From assembly GCA_009103225.1 (NCBI GenBank), contig RHPI01003156.1, positions 226,537 to 290,536 of the forward strand: a stretch of DNA of 64,000 nt. The letters run 5' to 3'. Each line of letters begins with the position of its first letter. Position 1 is the stretch's first letter. The DNA comes from Chlorokybus atmophyticus. Taxonomy: Eukaryota > Streptophyta > Chlorokybophyceae > Chlorokybales > Chlorokybaceae. The notes beneath the pieces were generated by a model that searched no databases, had not been told where the DNA came from, and saw only the letters and a program-made list of their open reading frames with translations. Shown one piece after another: positions 9,836-21,343 of this stretch. The position numbers and the translations under genes are program-made.

Positions 9836-10698
9836 TGTCACGCCCAAAGGGCTGGTAAAAGTCACTCTCATGTTCCTTACTTATGTGGTAAGTAAGAAGA
9901 ACTAAGTGAGGATCCCGTATAGTCAAGTTGCGTAGTACTTGGCATATGTGCTCATGAAGTTAGTTCTTGTGCACTTAGTGTGCAAGGGCGTTGTAGCTAC
10001 ATATAGGCACTGTCTACTAACAAGCACAGAGCTAGTCGGTGTCATATGTCGGCATGTATAAGCATATGGTTGCATATGCATGCATGTGTCCGCATATGAG
10101 TTCATATGTGCGGATATGAGTGATGTATGCATGTGTATGCATATGTCCGCATATGTATGCATATGTATGAGGTCCTGGACTGATGTGACCAGCCTTGGGC
10201 GTTCACAATGTCCGAGGCTGATGTGTGATCAGTCTTGGGCGTTGACAAGATGTCCTAGGGCTGATGTGGCAGCTCCTAGGCATGAGTATAGGTCAACGCA
10301 GCAATGACATCCATGTCCAAGGCAAGTAGCCTTGGACATGGATGTTCTAGGTCGGAGCAGCAAAGAGGGGGTATATGAACGGCCTCAACAAGTGTTGAGG
10401 CAGCTCAGCATGTGCATACTCGACTCTTGTGTGTGGGGTGCCTAGTTCAGTTGTTCAAGGGGCTCTCCCTTTTATCCCAAGTGGGTTGTAGTGTCCATTG
10501 CAGCCTTGCACGTGAGTGGGGTGTGCTTGACTGTGTGTGAGCTGAGTGGAGGGTTTGTTGTGCATCCTCTCCATCCCGTTGCGGTGCTGATCATTCCTTC
10601 AACAAGGTGCTGCACTGTGGTATGTTGTGAAGAAGATCGTGTGCGTGTGCACAGGTATGTGACATACACGAGCAGGTAAGTGTGTGTCCCACGTTACA
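9836..10698 (+). repeat. Gypsy LTR (3' LTR of element 2)
   Basis: Same ends as the LTR at 3305-4326 (TGTCACGCCC to CACGTTACA), preceded by a polypurine tract. It is 863 bp against 1022 bp, with fewer CATATG units and fewer of the GATGTCC-type tandem units. The hairpin GCCTCAACA/TGTTGAGGC is conserved. Copia coding sequence starts immediately after it. Confidence 0.85.
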
Positions 10699-11401
10699 CA
10701 GTGGGAGTATTCGCAAGGTGTATGTCCAATCCTACCATGGAGCATTGGAAAGCTGCAGTTGGAGTTCTAAGATACATTTGAGGGACTACATTTGTTGGGG
10801 TCTTTTTCGCTAGAGAAAAGACTGGACTTAAAGGCTTTTGTGATGTTGACTTGCTAAAGATCTGCACAACCGCAAGTTTATATATGGATTCGCCTTCATG
10901 CTAAATGGTAGCTCGATGAGTTGGAGTTCTAAACTTTAAGCTACCGTGGCAGTCTCAACTGCTGAGGCTGAGCACATCGCTGCGTCCCATGCTATAAAGA
11001 AGCAATGTGGCCGAGAGATTTCATGACTAATCTGAGCTATGAGCCAAGCTACGTGAGGTTATACTGTAACGGGAACGCCATTATACTGACGAAGCACCAA
11101 GTGGCTTTTGTTCGTGCTAAGCACATTGATGTGGTGCATCATGTTGTGCGCGTGAGAGTTGCAAGGATGAAGGTGCGATTTAAGTTTTGCAAGACTGAAG
11201 ACATTTTGGCAAACGTCTTCACCAAGGTCCTTCCTCTACCCAAGTTCAAGACATGCTACTCTAGACTTGGCATTTGGTAACTGCCTGCACGGGAGTGTTA
11301 GAGAAGACCCGCCTGATCTTAAGTTAATGGAATTAAACTCGCCTTGGGTTTATTCCATCATTTATGAATATGAATAGCTTGGTTTGAAACTCGATTTATG
11401 T
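10699..11401 (+). pseudogene. Ty1/copia 3' end, copy A (RNase H end and LTR start)
   Basis: The translation in changing frames shows copia landmarks: GVFARCMSNPTMEHWKAA, VLRYI, AVSTAEAEHIAASHA, VRLYC, AKHIDVVHHVVR, ANVFTKVLP. The 3' LTR begins TGTTAGAG at 11296, right after the purine-rich GGGAG. The LTR is cut at about 11401, where a second copy starts. The left end abuts the gypsy LTR, as expected if the gypsy array inserted into this copia element. Confidence 0.8.
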
Positions 11402-12640
11402 GGACAACCGCAAGTTTATATCTGGATTCGCCTTTATGCTGAATGGTAGCTCAATGAGCTAGAGTTATAAACTGTAGGCTACTGTGGCAATCTCAACTGC
11501 TGAGGCTGAGCACATCGCTGCGTCCCATGCTATGCCGGAAGCAAGGCGGCTGAGAGTTTTCATGACTAATCTGGGCTATGAGCCAAGCTGTGTAAGATTA
11601 TACTGTAACAACCGGAGTGCCATCAAACTGACGAAGCACCAAGTTGCTTTTGTTCGTGCTAAGCACATTGATGTGGTGCATCTTGTTGTGCGCGTGAGAG
11701 TTGCAAGGATGGAGGTACAATTTAAGTTCCGCAAGACTGAAGACATTTTCGCGAACGTCTTCACTAAGGTCCTTTCTCTATCCAAGTTTAAAACATGCTG
11801 CTCTACACTTGTCATGTTGTGACTGCCTGCGTTGGAGTGTTAGAGACCCGCCTAATCTTAAGCATAGTTACAAAGTACGCAATACGCGTACTAGTACGTG
11901 GTATGCAAAGTACGCATGTTTTTTCGTACTTTTTCCACAGTACGTCGGCCGGTACGTATTTCATATCTTGTTCATGCGTACGATTGATAAACATTGGTAT
12001 TGTTTGTGATGCAATATATGTGCTAACAAGTGGTGGGCAACTCGTTGTACATTATAATGACATCATCACACACTGCTTGATATGATGTGATATGAATGGA
12101 GTCATTTATCAATCGTAATGCTTTTGCATAACATGTTATTACATGACATCACACCACTTTTAAAAAGATGCTTTATTACTTGCAGTGCCGATAGATGAGG
12201 TGGGTCGCACGGCGCTGCCGCGACCTACCCGCCGCGTGAGGTCGCGCGCGCGGCACGTCACCAAAGGCCGTTTGCTGCGCTATCGGCGGTTATTTCCGAA
12301 AAATGACCTATTGTAGCCCAATAACGTACGATTTCCGGTACTTTCAACGTATTATCAATAACTGCTTGCTGTACGCGTACTATTGCGTATTATTTTGCCA
12401 AAAGTCGCGTACTTTGTTGCTATGATCTTAAGTAAATGGAATTAAACCCGCCTTGAGTTTATTCAATCAGTTATGAAATAGCTTGGTCTCAAACTCGGTT
12501 TATGTGATACTTAAATTAACTGTAGATACATAGATTTTAACATCACTTGTACATCAAATATCGAGGCTAGACTGCCCAGGTATTAATAGCTGCTGTACTG
12601 AATGTGCAATTAAAGAAAGAGAGGTTAGTTTTGCGTCAGG
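11402..12640 (+). pseudogene. Ty1/copia 3' end, copy B (tandem duplicate) with LTR
   Basis: This repeats copy A from ACAACCGCAAGTTTAT onward with a period of 538 bp. The best frame is 11484-11822 (AISTAEAEHIAASHA, LYCNNRSAIKLTKHQV, AKHIDVVHLV, ANVFTKVL). The LTR starts at 11837 (TGTTAGAG) and is interrupted by a MITE at 11863-12424. After the MITE the LTR resumes (TAAATGGAATTAAACCCGCC). I cannot place its right end precisely. Confidence 0.75.
11863..12424. mobile_element. hAT-like MITE
   Basis: Terminal inverted repeats CATAGTTACAAAGTACGC and CATAGCAACAAAGTACGC (reverse complement of the right end) differ at two positions. The flanks are perfect 8-bp direct repeats ATCTTAAG (11855-11862 and 12425-12432). 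An 8-bp target duplication and CA-starting short inverted repeats fit the hAT superfamily. Subterminal regions are packed with GTAC/TACG words. There is no coding capacity. A GC-rich core (about 12190-12290) can fold. Confidence 0.85.
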
Positions 12641-13214
12641 AGTCTTGGTCGCATGTAAAGTTTTGGCATCCGTAATGCAGCGGCCCACATTAAAGGGTGC
12701 CCATTTGCGGGCGACTAGCGGACTCAAAGGGTTTGCAGCGTCAAACTAATCTGGGGCTTTTGAGATTGCATCTGAAGGTACCTTGATGGTGCGAGCGCAG
12801 TGTGACACTGTGCAAAGTATGTGATACTGCGCACGGATGGAAGTGTGCGAATGCGCCAAACGCATTTCGTGGATGTAATGATACCACTACTTACTGGGTG
12901 GTCAACTTGGCAAACTTATACACAAACATCTAGGACTTACAGCGGAAGCCCCACCAGCACCACGGTGCAGTACGTGGCAAGGGAAGTTGCAGCAGCGCAT
13001 TAAGGGAGGAGATGACCACCATCATCTCCACATAGCTCCAGCCCCAAGCACACTTTGACAAAACACACTCACATGCACATACAACACCCCACCCCACAAG
13101 GGATGAGGGGAGAGCCCCTGCAACAGCTACATCCAGGCACCCCACACGCAGGTGGACCTCTAATGATGAATATACTCTTATCCCTTCTCAAGGATGCTAC
13201 ATAGCATATATACC

Positions 13215-13290
13215 ACTTGCTGCTGTCCCGACCTGGCACGCAAAATGTCAAAGACTGAACATTGGAGCCGTAACCACTAGGCCATCGCAG
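13215..13290 (-). repeat. tRNA-like SINE head or tRNA pseudogene
   Basis: On the minus strand GCGATGGCCTAGTGGTTACG begins like a tRNA, with an A-box-like TGGCCTAGTGG (13274-13284). A weak B-box-like AGGTCGGGAC lies about 50 nt on. The region does not close into a standard tRNA by eye. A SINE head is the simplest reading. Confidence 0.4.
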
Positions 13291-13660
13291 CAAAAGTCGC
13301 TGCCATAGGAAGAGCCACATGTCTAATATATGCCCCAGCCCATATATGTTACAAAGACTCTCAAAGCCTTATCACTGTGTGCTGATCTTGTTCAAACATA
13401 AGAACCAACAAATTGCTCTTGAGAGTATTAAACCATCTCGGTTCTCCTTGAAAGTACCAACCTAGCCTTGGAAACACGAACATATGGTCTCCTAGAACAG
13501 TAGCACTTGCGGATTGCCCCTATAAAAGCATCACGTAACCTTGCAGTTGTCACTATGGTGGCACTATCACAGGAAGAGCCTGTGGTTTCCCAAATTGGTC
13601 TTTGTTGGAGCTGTCAAATCCTGTCGCAACTCACATGTATGGGCCTCAAGCAGCAACCCG

Positions 13661-13805
13661 CTCTGTGCTAGCCTCAGCAATGCCTTGTAGATTATCGCAC
13701 CTAAGGCCGTCTATGCTCAAAAGTAGACCTACATGAGAGCGCCCCACAAGCACTACACATGCTTATGGAATGGAACTCCCATGTAGCCTCTTCTTACTCA
13801 CATAA
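13661..13805 (-). repeat. Inverted fragment of the gypsy LTR
   Basis: Read on the minus strand, it aligns with the start of the LTR at 3305-4326: TGTGTAGTGCTTGTGG, CTCTCATGTAGGTCT, a GCGGCCTT-like word and ACAAGGCAT occur in the same order and spacing. It lacks both LTR ends. It is an old truncated solo or partial LTR in the opposite orientation. Confidence 0.7.
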
Positions 13806-14909
13806 ACAAGGGATATAAAATGAATTTTGCCGACTTTATAAGCGTGACAATGGAGTTAAATCGCACGCTACACGACAATCGATAAGAATGGGCACGCATT
13901 ACACAAGCGCAGCACATGGATCATAAATTCAAGTACGAGCTGGAAATTAGCTGTATTGCGCCAAACTGAAAAGACATCTATACAAGTTACAACAGACCTC
14001 ATCTTTTGTGTTGTCCCAATAAATGCGCGATGCACCGCAGTGCATAGCAAATATCAAAAGTGGAGATAGGCTAGTTGAGTTGTTGAGGTGGTTTTTGTGA
14101 AGTTATGGTTGACTCAAAACTCTTCAATGCAGCGCGTTACCTTGCAATTGAGTTGCCCACTTGACTCATCGTGCTCGTTGGTTTGTAAGTTAATGGTGGT
14201 TGTGATGACATGTGATGTCCCCGTCTGGCGTCACTTGCGTACACGCGCGTCATACAAGTTCGACCGTCCATTGGTTCTGATGCAAATCATACGTCACGAA
14301 AACATGCAAAGAAGAGAGATAAAACCCACCACAAGCGAAACAGGTCATTGTGGCGGCAGGCAAAGGCAGAGAAGGGAGCGCGTTCCTGCTGCACTGACCG
14401 CCTGACTGTTTCTCTCTCAACAAGTTGCACCACGATGCCTGCGCACCGTTGCATGCGGTTCGCTGTGACATTCAATTCCGGATCTAATAGAGTGAAGCGG
14501 ATTATCAAGATTATGCATCCCGCCCCGTTCCCCTTAGCGAGTGTACAAAGGAGGTGCAAGCCTCTATGTGGCGTGTGTGTGCAAAGGGGGCGTGCCAGGA
14601 TGCAAGCGTAGACACGTGCAGGGCTTGCTGCCGGCTGCTTTCCATAGTTGCGTCCACCGCACTGCCCATTGTAGGCAATGTGAACGCCATGCGGATTATG
14701 CTCTACATTGCTGCACTACACATGCCACTCACAGTGGCTAGCAACTGACCCGTACACAACTTCTGCTTATACTTGTCATTCAGAACACTTGGTCATAACT
14801 TTCCACACAGCATGACAACGGAACCATCTAAGCAATTGTAAAGCCTGAATGGGCAAGATCTTACAATATACAAGCTTTTATGTATGTACAACGCATGTGC
14901 TGGTGTGCA
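13806..14909. other. Intergenic, nothing assigned
   Basis: Open frames of up to 105 codons (for example 14088-14405) show no recognisable motif and conflicting frames. I see no gene. The stretch lies downstream of MED13. Confidence 0.5.
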
Positions 14910-17900
14910 CTACGAGAGTGGCCGATACTCCTCGTCATAATACTGTACAAGCCTTTGCAAGCGAGCTGTAACGGTGGCGTGCATGGGCAGAAGCGAGCGC
15001 GAGCGTGGCGGCGGCAAGAAGCTCGTGCGCAGCCACGCCAAAGCATACAACTCCGCCGCCACTGTCTTGACCATCACCTTGGCCGCGTGCTCATCAACAG
15101 CAGTGGCTTCTGCCGCGTTGTGGCACACAATGAGCTCCAGGCCGAGCACGCTGGGCCAGTCACTCACGTGCCGGATGGCGTGGTCGGGCAAGGCGGCTGC
15201 GGGCGGGGCCACAATGTGGGCCGAAGCTAGCACGGGTGCCGGTATGCGTGTTTTCCTCGCCTGCATAAGGTCGGTGTGCAGAGGGGGTGCGGGCGAGTGA
15301 CCCGCATGAGTAACTATGAAAGGGAAGCGCGCGGTGAGAGGGTGAGAAGGCGATCCGGACACTGGACCTGCGCAAGTGGATGCAGCTATCAGTTGTAGCA
15401 TGATGCATGCTGTTGTCATGCGTGTTTGTGCTACCATGTGTGCGTACTTGTGGGCGGGTTGGCCTCGATGGCGGGCAGAAGCTGAATGTTGGACTGTGTG
15501 GCGGGTATTGCGCACACGCAAACGGAGCTAACGCCTTCTGTTTGCAAATTTGCCGAGCACGAAAGAGCCGCCTGCCAAGCTGCAACAACACACGGGGTAT
15601 AAAGTCAGTGGCCGTGCATAACCCGTTATACACATGAGCGCGCACGCACACCCACCCTCCCGATCAGCTGCAGTGAGTGCCCCGAGAGCCGTGATGACAA
15701 TCCGGCGAGGCATGGACGTGTCCGCACTGCGCAGCAGCTCAAAACCCTGCATGAGTGCTCTTTGTCAGCACAGCAACTGCCACGCCAACCACATACCAAC
15801 GACCAATGCCCACCTGGCGCAGGATTGCGCGCAAGTTGTGCGTGAGGCGTGCTGCACTGTCCGCGTGAGCGTCCGACACGACCACCCCAGGACTCCACCT
15901 CGTTGCAAACTCATCCTGTGACAGCATGAGACATGTGCCTTTGCAGATGCAAAGAGGGGGAGGGTGCTTACAACAGGTGTTGCGTTGTGGGTGTGCACAC
16001 CTGTGGCGTGAGAGGTGCCGCTTCACCGTGCGCAGTGCCGGGACCGGCATAACTCACAAAAGAGTCGAGCAGCTCTCCCCGCGCGTCTGTCCACACAGAT
16101 ACAACCCACCTCCCGCTCTGTCCATGAGGGCGTTGTTACTACACTACCCACACAGCATGACATGCACCCTGGCAACTGTTTGTGCGTTACCTGTGTCACT
16201 GAGTACGAGCAGTGGAAGGCGGGAGGCTCGGCGTCAGCAGCATTGCCAGGAGCAGCGTTGGCATCAGCAAGGATCGCAAACGGCTCGTACAGGAGTCCGG
16301 GCGCACTGGAGTCTGTAGCAGCATTGGCAGTGCTGCAACACAGCCAACATACGCACACACATCAGTGCCTTCTGTTCCAGCGTTATCATTCACGTGTACC
16401 ACGCTCACCTCGGTATGGGGAATGGGAGGGGCGAAGGGACAATGCTTGCAAACGCATCATCAGAAGCGTTACCGCCAGCGTCATGGGTCGCGGTGATTTC
16501 CAGACCGCTGATGTGGTTTGCATGTACGTGGCGCGGCATGCGTCGTATCTTAGCGTAGACGGAGAACGCGATGTTCTTCAGCGAGGCCGGGGACGCGTGT
16601 ACCGTGCTGCCCACGCGCATCACTTGCTCGGGAGACAAGAAGTGCACGGTAAGGGTCATGCCAGCAAGACCACGCGCGACGGCGCTGGATGGCGGGGCGA
16701 GGTGATGGCATGCATCTGCAATGATGTCGAGGGTGCTTTTGGCATCGGTAAGAGGGAGAATGATGTAGAGCACGCGGGCGGTGTCGTGCTCCGGATCCAT
16801 GAGTTTGCTCGTGTTCGTGGCCTGGGCTATGCGGGCGCAAGCCTTGTGCAGAGATGCGCGGTAGGCTTCTACTTGAGTTAGACTCAGCCGCACGGGATTG
16901 CTGCTATCAACGTCTCTCACGTCTATGCTTATCAACCCGTGCGCATTCGCGCCATTGACACTGGCGTTGGCGCTGTGGCTGCCAAGGTTGCACACCTCAT
17001 AGACTGCGCACGCAAAAGCAAAGTCACACAACCACGACACAGAGCCGCGAAATGGGGACTGTCTAGCTCACCCGCAGTCAGCTCGTGGAAGAACTCCGCT
17101 GCCGCATTGGTGAGGGTCCCAATGGAGGGGCAAAGCACTTGATAAGCAACCTGCGAGTATGTGACGCGACACGGCATGAGAAAGCGTGTCCGCATGGGTG
17201 CAGAATGGGTACGCAAGCACTTACCGGCTTGGGCGACGCGTAAGGCTCCAACGGGGCTTTGTCCCACAACTGCATCGTGTCCGGCGACACTTGCAGCCAG
17301 TCTTCATGAAACCTGCAATTGATGACTGTTCTCACCACGGCTCACGCACAACAACTGGGGCACGCTCAACAACCAACTGCTGCACTTACCCGGCCAGAAG
17401 CAAGGGTGTTCGCAAAGGTGTCACGCTGTCCGCACAGTCCGCGAGCGTGGCATGTGCATATGCGCAGCCCCCACCCAAAGACGCCACAAACGCCGGCACC
17501 ACATCAGCTCTCAACAGGTTGCTTGCGAGTGTCGGTGACAGCTGGCACAAAGCAGCAACGTGTCACAACGCGATCATCATCAACCTGCTGCACGACACGA
17601 TATGTACACACGTACACGCACCTCGGCAAACAGTGGGTCTGGAGGATCCATTGCATTGGGCTCAGTGACCAAGTCGGCAATGGACAGCTGATGCGAGCGC
17701 GTGCGTGTGCGCGACGCCAAGAACGCCAGCGGACCATCCCTGTAAGAAGTCACACGGACTCAGCTCTTGGCCCGGCAGTGCGCACGCAACACGTACAGGC
17801 ATACACGCAACGCGCACATGTTGGCTCCCTCGAGGGCGAGGTCGAAGGTGGCCACAGTCTGCTGCGCCAGCAGACACGCAGCGGCCGCGATGTCGGTGTG

Positions 17901-20900
17901 AGACAGGCCTGCCAGCTGGGCGGGCGAGCCCTCGTCCGCGATGTGGATGGATGCGGATGCTTGCTGGTTGCTGCTGCTGCCGGTGTTGTCTGTTGCCAGC
18001 GACAGCTGGTGGCGGCGCAGGAGCTCGGCTTCTGTGGCAAGCACGGCCACGAGCACGGATGGAGCCGGGTCAGGCGTGCGCGTTGCTGTCACTGCGAGTT
18101 GCGACGTTGCCGACAACTCGACCGTGACCGCGGAAGAGCTTGTGCACGCGTGAGATGCTGGCTTGTTGCGCAGCATAGCTTCAGCCTTCACACGCTGCAA
18201 TCAAGAAGGCCCAAGAAAAGAATTGATACATAATATGCACGTGCGCACGCGCACGTGTGCGCATGCATCCATCTTCCAAGCGGTGTACCTTGCGGGAGAC
18301 GTCTGTGACAGCGGAGCCATCTGAGGTAAAGTGCCCAGCGTAAGTCAGGCCTCTTTTGGGGATGTTTTGCGCGCAGAAGGCTTTTACATATGCCCCCGGA
18401 TCGTAAGCATACTCCTGACCCCTGCTGGTTCTCCTCACGGAGACCTTGCACACGTACTCTTCGGGGCAGTAGCCTCGCGCATCCTCGAGCTTGGACTGCT
18501 CGTAGTCCTCGTCAGACCCTCTCTCTCGCCGCGTGGAACCCAGCGACGCATGCCAGTGGCTGCTCGTCACAACCGACGGCATGTCCACAATCCAACTCGG
18601 GACCGTCACAACCTCATCCTCGGTGGGCTCAGGAACTGCAGTGCCAGAAGACGTGTGCACAAAGTTACGGGCAGTGTACACAAGGGAGTCAATATGCTCA
18701 ACCTGCTGGGGTGGCGACGCAGTGTGCAGGCGTGAATGCGGGTGCTGGCGTGTAAGGGTTGCCAGGCGTGCCGACGAATGACGAGGGCGTGCCCACGCCC
18801 GCGTGCGGCGTCGTGCTCGGCCTGTCGTCTGCAAAAGATGTGTGGAGGGTTGTACGCGTGGGCTGTGCGGTTATCATTTCTTTCTATAGGTGAAGTGCGT
18901 TTTGTCACCTGGTGGCGTGGGTGCCATCAGCATGGACAGAGCCGACACGCCTTCAGGATGCGACAGCGTGCGTGCGTAAAGTGTAGTTGCCGGGGAGGCC
19001 GCCATCATGCTAACGTTCACCTGCACAACAACCAGCTACTCATGTGCTCACTGGAAACAAAGCACACAGACAGCATGTCTCACTCACGTTGGAGTCGGTG
19101 CCGGGTGTTGAGGAGGCGTACAGGGTTGTTGTTGTGGTGTGACCACTCTTTTCCGCACCTCCATCGTCAAACACGTCGTTGAAGGCGATGTCGTCGATGT
19201 TGCCAAAGTCCCCGAGGTCGGCGAGCTCGATCTTGTCGATATCGTAGTCGTCGAACACGTTGTCCGCGCCGCCAGCGCTGCTGCTTTTAGCCGCATCCAA
19301 CGAGGAGTCGCCCCAGGGTGACGTGTACGTTGTTGCGTTGGGTACCGATGTCGACGTGGTTGTGTGGTGCTGCTCCGCTTTGCTGGCAAAGTGCTGCTGG
19401 GCGGTGTTGTCTTTTGTTCGTGTGGCTGTGTCGGTGGCTAAGCCACTGCGGGTCCTCTTGCCAGTTGCTCGTTTCTGCAACAGCAACGCGCGTATTACAG
19501 CGTATACACATATAACATGGCAGCGTGCTACACACTGGCTCACCTGACTCTCGGGTGCTGATAGACTGCACGCATCAAGGTCAAACTGTCAGATACATAA
19601 AAGCTTTGGCAGAATGTGTGTACATATGCAGCGAGCTGCCTACCTTCCTGCTTTGCCACCCTGAGCAATCACGGTCTGACTAGCCTTCTCTGCGCAACAG
19701 ATCTCAGCACGTGTACACATGTACGCACTCACAAACACTCTTTCTACCCTCACTTGCTGCGTCATCGCTGTCGGCGTCGCTGCTGCTGTCGCTGGCGCCG
19801 TCATCCTCGCTGTCGCCGCTGCTGTCGCCGCTGCTGTCGCCCTCGTCAGCTTCGTCCGGCCCGGCCCCGCCACTGCTGCTAGTTGCGGACTCGTTGTCGT
19901 CACCGCGCAAACTGACACAACAACACGTCTCAAGGCCATGGCAACGACAGAATGCTGTGAACCTGCACTTGACTGTGAGCGTGATTTACCTGGTGGGAGC
20001 GTCTTTCACGTAGGACAGGATAGAGTCTTCCACCCACTCGCACGCTCCACTGTCACCCAGCCAGCACCTGCAAGCAACTCTGGCTATGAGCCACAGTTGC
20101 ACAACCTGAGACACACAACCCGACATCACGTTTGCATCATGTGCATGCCTGCGCAGCATGGTGAATGGCGGCAGCGTGTCGACGCGCGGCAGGAGCAAAG
20201 CGTGTGCCGGAAACAGCAGCGGCGGCTGCGTGGGGCCGTCCGTGGCCCACCTCACCTCGTAATGGCTATCATTGCTCTTGCCATCGACAGCGTTGTTCCT
20301 GCGCTTGAGCTCTGCAATGACGGGGGTGGAGGCGCGCGACACGAGGGTGGCGGGGGTGCCGTAGGGGGAGGTGATGACGCGGGTGCGCGCTTTATTGTTA
20401 TGTTTGTGCTTATTCTTGTTGTTGGTGACAACATCAATCGCATTGGGGAAGCGCACATTGCGTGATGAGAAGCGCACGTGCGCGGTGATGGTTCCACTTG
20501 CGTGTGCCACGAAGGACAACTGGCAGGACGGCAATGGCGATGAGGAGGACGGCGATAGCGCCCGTGTGCAAACGTACAAGCCTCCGAACGACGACCACTC
20601 GCGCTCACATAATGCCCGCCCCACGCGCACCTGCACTTGCGCACACGAGTGTGATGCTGTGAGGTTCTTGCGCTTGGTTCACTACTGAAACAACCTGTCG
20701 TGAACTTGACCATTCAGGCAGTTCGGTCACTACACTGCTGTCATAGCGACATGATTTACGCGTGGCAACAGCTTGAAGTGTGGGAATTGCCAATGCTGTT
20801 GTATGCATTTCTTTGCAACATTGATTATGTCTAAACAGTTGTGACCCATGCGAACAACCACTCTGTACCCCTGTGCGCCTACAATGATTGCTGTGCGCGT

Positions 20901-21343
20901 GTTTATCATCTTGCCTTTGTCATGTACTCCAGAATTAGTGAACCCATTGAGCTGGCTGGCGCGCGAGTGTGCATTTGTGAGTGTTTGTGCATGCGTGTGT
21001 GGAAGTGTACACCTCTCACCTGCAAAGCATGGGCGAGGGCGAGCCAGACGGGCGGCGGTGCGAGGGCGGGACGGGCAGTGCCACAGTCTATTTCCACCAG
21101 CAAGGTGGTAGTTGCTGTTGCTGGCATTGCTGTGCCTATCCCTGGCGGCGACAGGGGCAGTGTTTCAGCCGCCCCACCCGTGAACACCCACAGCTCGCCC
21201 GCGGTGAGGGCGGTGAGGCGGCCCTCAGCCAGCAGCGCCAGGTGGGCGTCCACCACCGCAGTTGAAGACGTGGAGGCATTCCATCGCCTCCAAGAGACCT
21301 CCTCTAGGCCGGACAGGGACAGCGCCGCCGCCGCCCACACCAT
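14910..21343 (-). CDS. MED13: Mediator complex subunit 13 (MED13), multi-exon
   Basis: MED13 is a large subunit of the Mediator CDK8 kinase module and links it to core Mediator. The ATG at 21343 opens exon 1 (to 21020, 108 codons) with the N-terminal signatures VSWRRW and ELWVFTGG. Exon 2 starts at 20630 (CQLSFVAHASG, VITSPYGTPATLVS, then a helix AELKRR). Low-complexity acidic Ser/Asp exons follow (19896-19748 approx., and 19474-19088). Later exons: about 18700-18289, 18194-17808, 17739-17622, 17541-17390, 17312-17225 (FHEDWLQVSPDTMQLWDK, LEPY), 17150-17072 (VAYQVLCPSIGTL), 17003-16409 (VLYIILPLTDA, NIAFSVYAKIRR), 16332-16191, 16117-16001 (RWVVSVWTDARGELLDSF), 15915 onward, and the last exon ending with TAG at 14910 (YALAWLRTSF, LLPMHATV). 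Junctions I checked keep frame. A few middle and 3' junctions (15915-15500, 20160-20065) are unresolved. No frameshifts seen. Confidence 0.85.

Noticed and set aside
1-12432. CRISPR-like or phage-like system from tandem repeats
   Set aside because: Repeats are LTR-internal and microsatellite-like without regular unique spacers, and the genome is eukaryotic.
13868-14611. Short frames around 14.0-14.6 kb as small genes
   Set aside because: No motif, no splice support and overlapping frames on both strands.
16015-16881. Plus-strand 288-codon frame opposite MED13
   Set aside because: The minus strand carries conserved MED13 motifs with matching splice sites over the same bases. The plus frame has no recognisable domain.
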